Source of the DNA: Saprospiraceae bacterium
GTDB lineage: Bacteria; Bacteroidota; Bacteroidia; Chitinophagales; Saprospiraceae
Direction of reading: 5' to 3'
Assembly: GCA_016716185.1 (NCBI GenBank)
Contig: JADJWV010000002.1
Location: 1,898,501-1,962,500 of the forward strand
Length of the DNA: 64,000 nucleotides
The stretch's first letter is position 1; every line of letters starts with the position of its first letter. The notes beneath the pieces are model-generated. The model had not been told where the DNA came from and ran no database searches. It saw only the letters and a list, made by a program, of their open reading frames with translations. This document shows positions 26,317 to 35,764 of the stretch, one piece after another. A program made the translations under genes and the position numbers.

Positions 26317-29223
26317 TTACTTTACACGGATCCAACGAATCATTTGCTGTTTAGAACCCTGTTGCAATCTGATAAAATAAATTCCGGATTCAATCTCCTC
26401 CGAACCCAACTCAAATTCACGGTCCGAAACTTTTTTCAACAATTTATAATCTTGGATACTTCGGCCATAAATATCTGAAACCGACAGCGCATAAGGCAAA
26501 TTGTTTTTTAATTCTATAAACAGCCTTGATTGGTTACCAGGATTGGGTTGAATATAAAATTTCTTTATCCAATCCACATCAGAAGCGGCAACAAGTTCCT
26601 TAACTTCATAAGGACCAAAAACGATTTCGCAGTTATTCGCATCGGTAACCGTGCACATATAAGTGCCTGCAGATAAATTGATCGCGGGATTATCCAAGTT
26701 TCCATTGCTCCATTGATAGCGATAAGGCAATATACCCCCAAATAATTCAAGTTCAATACGCCCATTGTTCGCACCGGCATTGGAATGCGTTATTTTAACA
26801 TCCTGAGTTTTAATCTGAAGTGGTTCTTTAATCACAAAGCTTTTCAATATTTTAGTACCCTGATTATCCGCAATTTCAACTTCATACTGACCAGCTTTCA
26901 AATTCTTGACATTTTGACTGGTTTCAGATGTACTCCAAACAAATGTATATGGTGGCACACCCCCCTGAACATTTAAATTTATATATCCATCATTTCCATC
27001 AAAGCAACTTACATTTCCTTGTTCGTAATTCACCAGCGTCAAGGCCGATGCAATTTCAATCAGTATTTTTTTACAAAGCTGATGAGTTCCGCAATCATTT
27101 TCAGTCGTTAAACAAACCTCGTATTCGCCATCTGCACTGTAGTCATGAACAGGATTTTGCAACAGACTGGTTTTACCATCTCCAAAATCCCAAGCCCATT
27201 TCACAGGGAGTCCATTTGTTAAGTCTTGAAAAGACACAAGGCGTTTGTCGATGGTTTGATTAAATTCGGATGTCAATTGGGTTTGTTCAAATACTTCGGT
27301 TGTAGCCGAACTGAAACAGAAATTTCTGGAATTGCTTACAAGAAGCTCATAAGTTCCTTTTTTATCGACATTCGGATAAAGCGTATTTGCTCCACTTTTT
27401 ATATTTCCATCAAGAGTGCTCCATGCATAAGAAAATTCAGGACCCGACGATGAAGCACTTCCATCCAAACCAACTTCTGAATAAATGCAACTTAAATCGC
27501 GCTCTGTTTGTGCGGTGGCCACTGGCACTTCCAAATCTTTAGAAACTTGAACAGTATCCTTACTCACACAAAGATTAACAGTATCCTTTACATGTAAAAT
27601 ATAATCTCCTGTTTCGGTTGATTTTAATTCTTGAGATTTTTCAATAAACAGTGAATCGTCCTTTTTTGTCCAGAAGAATACAACTTGCGGGTCTTTACTG
27701 GAGCCCGTCAATTTGACTTCTGAAATTTTACAATTGATGACTGAATCCCCAACCATGCTGATATCCGGATATTCCCGCACGTCGATGATTTCCATAGAAT
27801 CGTATGCAACGCAACTGTTTACAACATTTCTTACTTTTATGTAATATTTTCCAGGTAAATCCGCTTCGGCTATTTTTTCATCAGCTCCTTTAATTATTCT
27901 ACCATTCGTAGTAGTCCATTCGTATAATATTTCAGGACCATCATCAGATAAAGATCCATCTATCAATACAAATTCGCTTTTACATTCCAGATCTTTGTCA
28001 CTGCCGGCACTTGCCTCTGGTTTAATGGTAACACCTACATAGACACTCGACACTTCGTCGCAGCCCTTGGTATCGGTTATCGTTACATAGTAGTCTTTAC
28101 CGCCAATCAAGCCTTCGAAATAGGGACTGCCTTGTATTCCTTCTCCTATGTCATAATTATAGGGTGGCACACCTCCTGTTCCTTTGGCAAGAATACTGCC
28201 ATTCATTCCGCTGCATACTTCCATTTTGGAACTCGTTGTGAGTTTCAATAAAGATGGTTGTGTTAAGGTAAAGGCTTTTGTAGTTGTACAATTATTATCA
28301 TCCGTAACCGTCACAGCATAATTACCGGCGATGACATCTTCGATATCTTTTGTATTTTTTCCATTCGACCAATTGTACCTATACGGTGGCGTACCAAAAT
28401 CAGACTCAACTTCAATTTTACCGGTTGCATCTCCAAAGCAATTGATATGCGTTAAATTGGATTGAGTCAATTCAACCCGTTTAGATGGACCATTCACGGT
28501 CCAGGGCCCGAACTCTTTAAAATAACCATTCAGATCCGTTACGGTTACTCCATAAGTACCTCCGGGCATGTTGTTTAAATCTTTGGTGGTGGCTCCATTG
28601 CTCCATTTGTATTTCAGCACACTGTGACCACCTGTTGTTGCAAGCGTGACCTTACCATTATCGCCACAAGTCGAATGTGTCACTGAAGCTGTAGCATTTA
28701 ATTTAAAGCTTTTTTGTATCCAATTGACATATTCCTGATAGGTTCTGCTCTTGTTCATCCAGGCTCTTTTATCCGGAGATATAATATAAAGCGTCGGATA
28801 AAAAGCAATCTGGTAATCACTCATCACCGAAGGACCGTTGGTCGACGATAAATCAGTTATGGGATAAGGTGTACCTGCTACCCAATTGCCTTGCGTGGAA
28901 TTGTTGCAACCGGATGGACCATACAAACAATTGGTGTTCGTATTCCAGTCCCCTTCAATCATGATCACCGTAGTTTCTGAACCTAAATTATTGTAAACCT
29001 GTTCCAATACCCCACTGGATTTGAAAGTCCAGCAAGGTCCGCACCAGGTAGCCATAAAGTCCAGACAAGCAGCCTTGTTGGGTTCCATCATGTCGTACAG
29101 ACTGTAACTATTTCCATTGATATCCTGCACAGAAAAATCAGGAGCGGTTGCTCCTTCTGCAAGTTGTCCATTGGATCTTAAACTAAAAACCATTAAAATC
29201 AGGAACAGGTAAAATCCTTTCAT
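26317..29223 (-). CDS. Secreted thioredoxin-domain / SprB-repeat / PKD protein with T9SS tail
   Basis: This 968-residue multidomain secreted protein has a signal peptide at 1-19 (ending SNGQ) and then a TlpA-like thioredoxin domain (about 20-170). The redox centre is in ATWCGPCWTF. Several SprB-like repeats follow, with the pattern 'GG-x-PPYxYxWSNG...L..G.Y.VTVTD'. Ig-like repeats with spaced cysteines come next, then a PKD domain (WDFGDGKTS) and two more SprB repeats. A type A T9SS tail (QPNPGNQSRLFIELK...) closes the protein. The thioredoxin head on an adhesin-like stalk is unusual. It may catalyse disulfide exchange on the cell surface, where it would be joined through the T9SS. This role is inference. 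Confidence 0.85.
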   Translation of the reverse strand: MKGFYLFLILMVFSLRSNGQLAEGATAPDFSVQDINGNSYSLYDMMEPNKAACLDFMATWCGPCWTFKSSGVLEQVYNNLGSETTVIMIEGDWNTNTNCLYGPSGCNNSTQGNWVAGTPYPITDLSSTNGPSVMSDYQIAFYPTLYIISPDKRAWMNKSRTYQEYVNWIQKSFKLNATASVTHSTCGDNGKVTLATTGGHSVLKYKWSNGATTKDLNNMPGGTYGVTVTDLNGYFKEFGPWTVNGPSKRVELTQSNLTHINCFGDATGKIEVESDFGTPPYRYNWSNGKNTKDIEDVIAGNYAVTVTDDNNCTTTKAFTLTQPSLLKLTTSSKMEVCSGMNGSILAKGTGGVPPYNYDIGEGIQGSPYFEGLIGGKDYYVTITDTKGCDEVSSVYVGVTIKPEASAGSDKDLECKSEFVLIDGSLSDDGPEILYEWTTTNGRIIKGADEKIAEADLPGKYYIKVRNVVNSCVAYDSMEIIDVREYPDISMVGDSVINCKISEVKLTGSSKDPQVVFFWTKKDDSLFIEKSQELKSTETGDYILHVKDTVNLCVSKDTVQVSKDLEVPVATAQTERDLSCIYSEVGLDGSASSSGPEFSYAWSTLDGNIKSGANTLYPNVDKKGTYELLVSNSRNFCFSSATTEVFEQTQLTSEFNQTIDKRLVSFQDLTNGLPVKWAWDFGDGKTSLLQNPVHDYSADGEYEVCLTTENDCGTHQLCKKILIEIASALTLVNYEQGNVSCFDGNDGYINLNVQGGVPPYTFVWSTSETSQNVKNLKAGQYEVEIADNQGTKILKSFVIKEPLQIKTQDVKITHSNAGANNGRIELELFGGILPYRYQWSNGNLDNPAINLSAGTYMCTVTDANNCEIVFGPYEVKELVAASDVDWIKKFYIQPNPGNQSRLFIELKNNLPYALSVSDIYGRSIQDYKLLKKVSDREFELGSEEIESGIYFIRLQQGSKQQMIRWIRVK

Positions 29224-29290
29224 AGCTATGAATTTTCAGTAAAAATAGAGAAGAAATTGGAGATTAACCAAATAAAATAATGCCATGCGT

Positions 29291-30628
29291 TTACCTGCGC
29301 ATATTTCTCATTTGTTGCATCATATTTCCCATACCCTGCCCTTTAGACATCATAAACATCATTTTTCGCATTTCTTCGAATTGTTTGATGAATGCATTCA
29401 CTTCGTGAAGATTCCTTCCACAACCCTTTGAAATTCGCGTTTTACGGGACATGTTGAGCAATTCGGGATTTGCTCTTTCTTGTGGCGTCATGGACTGTAT
29501 GATGGCCTCCACTTTGGAGAAGGCATTGTTGTCAATCTGCACATCTTTGGTCATTTTGCCCATGCCGGGAATCATGCCGAGTAATTGATTGACGTCTCCC
29601 ATTTTCTTGATTTGTTGTACCTGACCCAGAAAATCGTTAAAATCAAATTTATTTTGCCGGATCTTTTTTTCCATTTTCTTGGCCTCCGCCTCATCAAATT
29701 GCTCCTGGGCCTTTTCTACAAGGCTCACGATATCACCCATGCCGAGTATGCGTTGAGCCATACGATCCGGGTAGAATACATCCAGCGCATCGAGTTTCTC
29801 GCCAGTGGATACAAACTTGATCGGCTTACCAACGGTATATTTAACCGATAAGGCAGCCCCACCTCTCGTGTCGCCATCCAGTTTGGTTAGCACAACTCCA
29901 TCGAACTGGATCCTGTGATGAAAAGCCAAAGCTGTATTGACGGCATCCTGACCGGTCATGGAATCCACAACAAAAAGGGTTTCAGCAGGCTGCAAAGCGA
30001 GTTTCAATCCCTCAATTTCGTCCATCATTTCCTCATCAACCGAGGTCCGGCCTGCAGTATCGACGATCACCACATCAATTCCCTGTTCTTTGGCATACTG
30101 GACAGCCTGGTTTGCAATCGCAATCGGATCTTTAATTTCCGGGTTTTTGAATACCTCAACCTCTATACTTTCTCCAAGGACAGTCAATTGATCGATCGCA
30201 GCCGGCCTGTAAACATCACAGGCGGTTAGCAATACTTTTTTAGTCTTTTTTGACTTCAGAAACAAAGCCAGTTTCCCGGAAAAAGTCGTTTTACCGGAAC
30301 CCTGTAAACCTGCGATAAGGATGACGCAAGGCTTTCCCGTCAAATTCAATCCTTCGGCCTGGCTTCCCATCAACTCGACGAGCTCATCGAGTACGATCTT
30401 CACCATCAATTCCCCGGGTTTGACGGATTTCAAAATATTCTCAGTCCCTAAAGCTTTGTCTTTAACCTTATCTGTGAATTCTTTAGCTATTTTATAGTTT
30501 ACATCAGCTTCTACCAATGCGCGGCGGATGTCTTTTACCGATTCAGCGATGTTCAGCTCCGTCAGCCTCGCACTTCCCTTCAGCACCTTAAAGGCCTGCT
30601 CCAGGCGTTCATTTAGATTTTCAAACAT
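29291..30628 (-). CDS. ffh: Signal recognition particle protein Ffh
   Basis: This GTPase binds signal peptides and 4.5S RNA and delivers ribosomes to FtsY at the membrane. The 445-residue length is typical. It has an N-terminal four-helix domain and a G domain with GLQGSGKTT (about 107-115), DVYRPAAIDQL, DTAGRT and LTKLDG. The M domain carries IPGMGKM, the SRK-x-RI RNA-binding element and a methionine-rich C-terminus (MMFMMSKGQGMGNMMQQM). A TATATTTG promoter box lies 15 nt upstream of the ATG. The next minus-strand gene upstream is the degenerate FtsE-like ATPase. Confidence 0.97.
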   Translation of the reverse strand: MFENLNERLEQAFKVLKGSARLTELNIAESVKDIRRALVEADVNYKIAKEFTDKVKDKALGTENILKSVKPGELMVKIVLDELVELMGSQAEGLNLTGKPCVILIAGLQGSGKTTFSGKLALFLKSKKTKKVLLTACDVYRPAAIDQLTVLGESIEVEVFKNPEIKDPIAIANQAVQYAKEQGIDVVIVDTAGRTSVDEEMMDEIEGLKLALQPAETLFVVDSMTGQDAVNTALAFHHRIQFDGVVLTKLDGDTRGGAALSVKYTVGKPIKFVSTGEKLDALDVFYPDRMAQRILGMGDIVSLVEKAQEQFDEAEAKKMEKKIRQNKFDFNDFLGQVQQIKKMGDVNQLLGMIPGMGKMTKDVQIDNNAFSKVEAIIQSMTPQERANPELLNMSRKTRISKGCGRNLHEVNAFIKQFEEMRKMMFMMSKGQGMGNMMQQMRNMRR

Positions 30629-30643
30629 GGATCAATTTTCCTG

Positions 30644-30651
30644 CAAATATA
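30644..30651 (-). promoter_or_regulatory. Promoter -7 box of ffh
   Basis: The minus strand reads TATATTTG, an exact TAnnTTTG, 15 nt before the ATG, which predicts a leader of about 10 nt. Confidence 0.55.
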
Positions 30652-30692
30652 AACTGGCTCAAATGGATCTGCACCCTACCCGGAAGCTATTG

Positions 30693-31367
30693 TTACTTTA
30701 TGGAAAGCAATTTGCCCGATTCCAATTTAAATTTAATGGTATCAAAGGGAAGGTCTGGTAATGCATTATAGGAAGTGCTCAACACACAGATCTTATCTTT
30801 ATTCATGGCGTCATGTATCATGGCCACTATTTTCGACCTGTAATCTGATGCCAAATACTCCAGTACCTGGTCAATAATTAACAATTTTGGCTTTATCATC
30901 AGGCTTCTTAGCACATTAATGATCGTTATTTCAGTAAATGATAAATCCTGAATTGGAGTTATTAATTTCTCCGCGAGGCCTACTTCTTTCAACATTTGAA
31001 TAATGATCTGATCATCGGGCTCGCTGCTAACCCGCTCTGCAGCCTGTAAAGCCATGTTGAGATTAACGCGAATGGTCTTGTCCATCAGCAACATGGGCAA
31101 TTGGTGAACAAAACCTATCTTTCTTCGTAAAATCCTGGCATCCTCGCGATTTAAAGGAAACAGGGAATAACCCAAAACTTTCAAATGACCTGTACATTGA
31201 TAGTACTGGCCCATAAAAGATTTCAAAATGGTCGATTTACCTGCGTTGGGTTTGCCTGTAATTTCGTGCCACTGTCCTTCATGCAATTTAAATTCAGCAT
31301 CTTCCAAAACAGCCACATCATTCAATAACAAACCGAAATTAGATGCCTCAACAACAGGGAAAACCAT
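30693..31367 (-). CDS. FtsE-like ABC ATPase with a degenerate active site
   Basis: The 224-residue protein aligns along its length with FtsE, the ATPase partner of FtsX in cell division; the segment RRKIGFVHQLPMLL is a clear FtsE-type Q-loop region. Walker A GKPNAGKST is intact (about 38-46). The signature motif has become DLSFTEI in place of LSGGE, the Walker B glutamate is Gln (LLIIDQVLE), and the H-switch histidine is lost (VLSTSYNA). It is likely to bind but not hydrolyse ATP efficiently. The ATG at 31367 is chosen because the promoter box at 31386-31393 overlaps the longer TTG alternative. No ftsX-like gene is adjacent. Whether this is the only FtsE of the genome is open. Confidence 0.7.
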   Translation of the reverse strand: MVFPVVEASNFGLLLNDVAVLEDAEFKLHEGQWHEITGKPNAGKSTILKSFMGQYYQCTGHLKVLGYSLFPLNREDARILRRKIGFVHQLPMLLMDKTIRVNLNMALQAAERVSSEPDDQIIIQMLKEVGLAEKLITPIQDLSFTEITIINVLRSLMIKPKLLIIDQVLEYLASDYRSKIVAMIHDAMNKDKICVLSTSYNALPDLPFDTIKFKLESGKLLSIK

Positions 31368-31385
31368 AGTGCCTAGAATTTTGCT

Positions 31386-31393
31386 CAAAAATA
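31386..31393 (-). promoter_or_regulatory. Promoter -7 box of the FtsE-like gene
   Basis: The minus strand reads TATTTTTG, matching TAnnTTTG. Its position predicts a start of transcription near 31381, downstream of the upstream TTG, so it supports translation from the ATG at 31367. Confidence 0.45.
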
Positions 31394-31475
31394 TAATGAG
31401 CCGGTTTTAGTTTTCATGATTTGTCAATATATTTTAAATAGAAGGGTTACTGAAAATCCTGTAAGAATCTTTCGT

Positions 31476-31483
31476 TAAATTTG
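31476..31483 (+). promoter_or_regulatory. Promoter -7 box of the ccm operon, leaderless arrangement
   Basis: TAAATTTG matches TAnnTTTG and ends 5 nt before the ccmE ATG, so transcription should begin at or beside the start codon. Confidence 0.55.
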
Positions 31484-31488
31484 TCCCA

Positions 31489-31887
31489 ATGAAAAGAGTC
31501 TACATTCTTTCTTTTGCTCTCATTGCAATAGCAATCGTAATACTTATAGCCGCATCTAAAGATTTTTCTACCTATTCGGGATTTGATGAAGCAGCCAGAT
31601 CCGGCGAATTAGTTAAGATTGTCGGACAGTTGGCCAAAGAACAGGAGATTTATTACGACCCGGAAAAGGATGCCAATTTTTTCAGCTTTTACATGACCGA
31701 CAAAAATGGCTTAACAAAAAAAGTCATCTTAAGAGCTCCCAAACCTCAGGATTTTGAATTATCAGAACAGATTGTTTTAACCGGAACGATGGATACTGAT
31801 CATTTCGAAGCCAAAAACATGCTTCTGAAATGTCCATCTAAATATAAAGACGAAGAAATATTTATCAAGTCTACGGCTGAATTATGA
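31489..31887 (+). CDS. ccmE: Cytochrome c maturation protein CcmE, CxxxY variant
   Basis: This membrane-anchored periplasmic heme chaperone hands heme to CcmF during cytochrome c maturation. Its 132 residues comprise one N-terminal membrane helix (about 7-24) and an OB-fold barrel. The heme-attachment site near 117-121 reads CPSKY (CxxxY), where Proteobacteria have HxxxY; the cysteine form is known from archaea and some bacteria. The stop overlaps the ccmF start in an ATGA, indicating tight coupling. Other ccm genes are not in the window. Confidence 0.85.
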   Translation: MKRVYILSFALIAIAIVILIAASKDFSTYSGFDEAARSGELVKIVGQLAKEQEIYYDPEKDANFFSFYMTDKNGLTKKVILRAPKPQDFELSEQIVLTGTMDTDHFEAKNMLLKCPSKYKDEEIFIKSTAEL

Positions 31888-34712
31888 GTCCGGTCAATTA
31901 TCTAAATGAGCATCTCTGGATTCACTATACCGGACATTTTCTCGTTTTGCTCGCCTTTTTTAGTGCTGCTTATGTAGTCGCCATAGGATTGCTTAATAAG
32001 TTTGATCTCACTCCTTCGTGGATACGGGCTGTAAAAATTGCATTCCTCATTCATATCGCATCGGTATTTTCAGTCATCGGGCTGATCCTCTACATGATGC
32101 GCAACCATTACTATGAATTTGAATATGTGTGGGCGCATGTATCCGATGAATTGCCCATGAAATATATTCTCTCGGCATTTTGGGAAGGACAGGAGGGAAG
32201 TTTTTTATTATGGATGTTCTGGAATTGCATCCTGGGAATATATTTTTTCAGACAGGTCAAATCCATCCCGATCACGGTGCTGGTTATATTAATCGGCGTG
32301 AATGCCATACTCACTTCTATGTTACTTGGCATTCATATCGGCGAAACAAAAATTGGAAGCAGTCCATTTAATTTATTGAGATATACGATGGACATTCCGC
32401 TATTCGCCAATGCAGATTATGTAAGTCTGTTGAAAGGCAACGGACTTAATCCCTTACTTCAAAATTATTGGATGATTATTCATCCACCCACTTTGTTTTT
32501 AGGATTTGCTTCGACGGTGATTCCTTATGCTTATGCTTGCGCGGCATTGATACACAGAAATTCAGGATCCTGGCTAAGCGAAACGCTGCCCTGGAGTCTG
32601 ATTTCGGGCTTTGTGTTAGGTACGGGGATTCTCATGGGTGGAGCCTGGGCATATGAAGCGCTGAGTTTTGGAGGATACTGGGCCTGGGATCCTGTTGAAA
32701 ACATGTCATTGGTTCCCTGGCTGATTTTAGTTGCAGCAATTCATACAAATCTCATTGCTAAAGCAACAGGACATTCCATCAAGCCAACCCTGATTCTATA
32801 CAGCCTTAGCTTTATTTTTGTATGCTATTCGTCATTCCTTACGCGAAGTGGAATTCTGGGCGACAGCTCTGCACATGCATTTACACAAATGGGCCTTGAA
32901 TGGCAGTTGGTAGCACTTTGTGTTGCATGCACACTTTTTCCTTTCTACTTGTTTTTTAAAAATCATAAATTTATAGAAGTTCCTGCCAAGGAAGAGGAGA
33001 TTCAATCCCGCGAATTTTGGATGTTCATTGGAAGTCTGGTATTGCTCTTTAGTGCACTCTTGATTTCATTTACAACATCGATCCCGGTGTATAACAAATT
33101 GCTGGATTTAGCAGCTTCTATTCTTGGCACCGATTTTACCAGTTTACACAGAAGTATCCCTTTGGATCCCGTTGCACATCACAATCAATTTCAATTGTGG
33201 TGCGCTGTATTTATTTCAATAATTTCCGGCATCGCTTTATTTCTGAGATACAATCCAAAAGATCAAAACGGCCGTTTGAAATTATTTTTTATTCGCATTT
33301 CAAAAGCACTTCTGTTGAGCGGGCTCATTGCATTTGCTGTTCAGCTGTTTTCTTTCCAAAAATTACACTGGAGCCATTACTTGTTTCTATTTGCTGCCTG
33401 GTTTTCGATCATTGCTTCGGCATGGTATTTTATTTCTTTAGCAAAAGGAAATTTCAGCTTAGCAGCTTCAGTCATTTCTCACGGTGGTTTTGGTCTCTTA
33501 CTTCTGGGAATTCTGTTTACCGGAATAAATAAGCAAATTCTCTCAACCAACATATTTGCTCAGGAAGGACTTCTGGATAGCCCGGAAGCAGAGGAACTGT
33601 CTAAACATTTAACACTGATCCGCAATGAACCGATGTTCATGAACGGTTATTGGGTAGAATACAGTACTGATACATTCCTGCATAAGGTCAGAAAGTACAC
33701 CCTTAAATTCTGGCACGAAGACAGTCTGGGCCATCGCAAAGATTCATTTTTGCTTTATCCGGAAATTCAGTACGACAATAAGCTTACAAAAGTTGCAGCA
33801 TCGAATCCCAGCATTCTCAGGAATGTTCATGAAGATATTTTTTCATTGGTTGCACAAATTCCCCAATCCCAGGTGGATGTAGAATCTGCCAAACAAGCAG
33901 AAGACAGTCTCCGCTTCAGTCTGCATTTTCTTCAATTGAATGATTCCCTGGAAAGTGAAGATTATGTGTTTACATTGAAAAATCTGAAATCCCAATTCTA
34001 TCCGGTGGATTTTGAATTAAAGCCCATGGACCAATTACTCCAAATGGAACTCGATGTCAAAAGGAAATCAGACGGTAAGATTGTGCAAAGTACTCCTGCC
34101 ATTTTATTCAGAGAAAATCTCATTTACAAATTTCCATCAAAACTGGAATCGTTTGGAGTAAGAACAAACATACCAGATACCTTGTATTCTACACTTGTTC
34201 CTGCATACACTGATCTAAGAAAAAACAACATTCAGTTAAAGTCGGGAGGTGAAATAACGATTGAAAACGGCATAAGGATCAAACTTGTGAAACTGAACAG
34301 AAATGTTCCCGAAGAATTAATGAAAGCATCCGGAGCAGACGTTGGAGTATCAGCTTTACTGGAACTTCATTCTGTAAAAGACACGCAGCAAATTGAATGT
34401 TTCTTCTTTATTCGCGGCAACCAGATCATTTCATTGCCTGTTAGTAATTTATTTCCGGGGATCAGCTTAAGATTTATGAAAATAAATCCCCAAACCGAAG
34501 AAATGTCATTTGAATACGGACTACACCCGGATCCAGTTTCCGTAAAATTACCCTTGGAAATTTCAGAAAATGACGTGCGCACAGATTTTATTGTAATTCA
34601 AGTGATCAGATTTCCCTGGATCAATTTAGTTTGGCTGGGCAGTATATTTATGGTTCTTGGAATGTTGATTGGCGCTTATCAAAGAAGAAAGGTTTTGACA
34701 CATGTCGTTTAA
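31884..34712 (+). CDS. ccmF: Heme lyase CcmF/CcsA-type cytochrome c assembly protein
   Basis: This integral-membrane heme lyase ligates heme to CxxCH apocytochromes. The 942-residue protein has a dense run of membrane helices. The tryptophan-rich heme motif FGGYWAWDPVENMSLVPW lies near 262-279, with candidate heme-ligand histidines before and after it (HPPTLFLGF and IHTNLIAKATGH). A large periplasmic region (about 550-910) separates the main block from a final helix. It is coupled to ccmE by an ATGA overlap and overlaps the DUF2520 gene start by 11 nt. Substrates are probably respiratory c-type cytochromes. Confidence 0.9.
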   Translation: MSPVNYLNEHLWIHYTGHFLVLLAFFSAAYVVAIGLLNKFDLTPSWIRAVKIAFLIHIASVFSVIGLILYMMRNHYYEFEYVWAHVSDELPMKYILSAFWEGQEGSFLLWMFWNCILGIYFFRQVKSIPITVLVILIGVNAILTSMLLGIHIGETKIGSSPFNLLRYTMDIPLFANADYVSLLKGNGLNPLLQNYWMIIHPPTLFLGFASTVIPYAYACAALIHRNSGSWLSETLPWSLISGFVLGTGILMGGAWAYEALSFGGYWAWDPVENMSLVPWLILVAAIHTNLIAKATGHSIKPTLILYSLSFIFVCYSSFLTRSGILGDSSAHAFTQMGLEWQLVALCVACTLFPFYLFFKNHKFIEVPAKEEEIQSREFWMFIGSLVLLFSALLISFTTSIPVYNKLLDLAASILGTDFTSLHRSIPLDPVAHHNQFQLWCAVFISIISGIALFLRYNPKDQNGRLKLFFIRISKALLLSGLIAFAVQLFSFQKLHWSHYLFLFAAWFSIIASAWYFISLAKGNFSLAASVISHGGFGLLLLGILFTGINKQILSTNIFAQEGLLDSPEAEELSKHLTLIRNEPMFMNGYWVEYSTDTFLHKVRKYTLKFWHEDSLGHRKDSFLLYPEIQYDNKLTKVAASNPSILRNVHEDIFSLVAQIPQSQVDVESAKQAEDSLRFSLHFLQLNDSLESEDYVFTLKNLKSQFYPVDFELKPMDQLLQMELDVKRKSDGKIVQSTPAILFRENLIYKFPSKLESFGVRTNIPDTLYSTLVPAYTDLRKNNIQLKSGGEITIENGIRIKLVKLNRNVPEELMKASGADVGVSALLELHSVKDTQQIECFFFIRGNQIISLPVSNLFPGISLRFMKINPQTEEMSFEYGLHPDPVSVKLPLEISENDVRTDFIVIQVIRFPWINLVWLGSIFMVLGMLIGAYQRRKVLTHVV

Positions 34713-35532
34713 AATCGCGTTGATCGGTTCTGGAAATGTGGCCAGCCATTTGGCAAAGATATTGATAGCTAAAGGACACAACATTGTTCAGGTCTATTCA
34801 AGAGAATTAACACACGCACAAGCTCTCGCTTCGAAAATAAACTCGACAGCTGTTGATCAGATTGCACAACTGGACCCGCATGCAGATTTTTATCTGATCT
34901 GTATCAAAGATGATGCTATTGCAGGGATTAGCGAACAATGTTCTCGTGTATTGCCTCCAGAAAGCATCATTGCTCATACCAGCGGAGTCAACAGCCCCTT
35001 GCTTATCAACGATTATTTCGTCAATCGAGGATTATTTTATCCTTTGCAAAGCTTCAGCACCAACAGCCAACCAGATTGGGATGCCATCCCGGTTTTTGTC
35101 GAAGGGTCAGCATATTCAAGTTTAAAATTGAAAGAACTTGCTCATTGCATAAACAGCAATATATATTCAATGGACGATTCCATTCGCACCCATTTACATC
35201 TGGCTTCTGTATTTGCAAATAATTTTACCAATTTCAATTTGATCATTGCTAAACAGATTCTCGAAAAATGCGATGTGCCTTTCGAGGTTTTGTTACCCTT
35301 AATGACTGAAACGATCACTAAAGCATTTAAGCTTGGACCGATGCAGACTCAAACCGGACCAGCAAAGAGAATGGATACGGGCACCATTGAAAAACACATT
35401 CGATTATTGGTCAGCGAGTATCCCGAGTACCGCTCGATTTATAAAAAATATGCCCTCCTTATCATGCAAACTTTCAAACATGCGAATTCTAGGACAGATC
35501 CCACACCCGCAGATCCTGATCAGCGTATTTAA
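34702..35532 (+). CDS. Rossmann-fold / DUF2520 protein
   Basis: This 276-residue protein of the NADP-oxidoreductase-like family has an N-terminal Rossmann domain (IALIGSGNVASHLAKIL, about 4-20). The C-terminal helical DUF2520 domain includes ASVFANNFTNF and GPAKRMD. The fold resembles ketopantoate reductase and pyrroline-5-carboxylate reductase, but the substrate of this family is not known. The last 17 residues (after MQTFK) are encoded where the frame overlaps the start of the next small gene, and they look like a non-conserved tail. The start overlaps ccmF by 11 nt, so it is co-transcribed with the cytochrome maturation genes; a functional link is not established. Confidence 0.8.
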   Translation: MSFKIALIGSGNVASHLAKILIAKGHNIVQVYSRELTHAQALASKINSTAVDQIAQLDPHADFYLICIKDDAIAGISEQCSRVLPPESIIAHTSGVNSPLLINDYFVNRGLFYPLQSFSTNSQPDWDAIPVFVEGSAYSSLKLKELAHCINSNIYSMDDSIRTHLHLASVFANNFTNFNLIIAKQILEKCDVPFEVLLPLMTETITKAFKLGPMQTQTGPAKRMDTGTIEKHIRLLVSEYPEYRSIYKKYALLIMQTFKHANSRTDPTPADPDQRI

Positions 35533-35719
35533 ATCAAATAATAAATTTATTTTAAAATTTGAGGTCGGGCCGTTTGAGCAGGTCTATAAATTTTTGGAAT
35601 CTCCGGAATTGACTTCTTTCGAGGATGTGGCGGCTTTGGTGTCGGAAGATTTTCTAAAGGATGTGTTTCACTTTTTTGATCAGATGAATGTCAGATACAG
35701 ATCTTGTATTTCTGGCTGA
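35480..35719 (+). CDS. Small conserved Bacteroidota protein (79 residues)
   Basis: An ATG inside the end of the DUF2520 gene opens a 79-residue frame starting MRILGQIPHPQILISVF. It continues with a beta-rich half (KFILKFEVGPFEQVYKF) and a helical half (ALVSEDFLKDVFHFFDQM). I recall similar small proteins from Bacteroidota, but I know no function. The 53-nt overlap with the preceding gene suggests it ends the ccm-DUF2520 operon, and a strong terminator follows 46 nt later. Its last 30 codons form the left edge of the 420-bp unit that is repeated twice more downstream, so partial copies of this gene's end also occur at 36051-36139 and 36471-36559. Confidence 0.55.
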   Translation: MRILGQIPHPQILISVFKSNNKFILKFEVGPFEQVYKFLESPELTSFEDVAALVSEDFLKDVFHFFDQMNVRYRSCISG

Positions 35720-35764
35720 AGGATTTTTGAAGTATACTATTGTTATTTTATGTTTCTTATTCGT

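Noticed and set aside
35333..35479. Longer upstream start for the small conserved gene
   Set aside because: The extra 49 codons lie inside the DUF2520 gene in another frame and do not resemble protein sequence; the ATG at 35480 begins the recognisable part.
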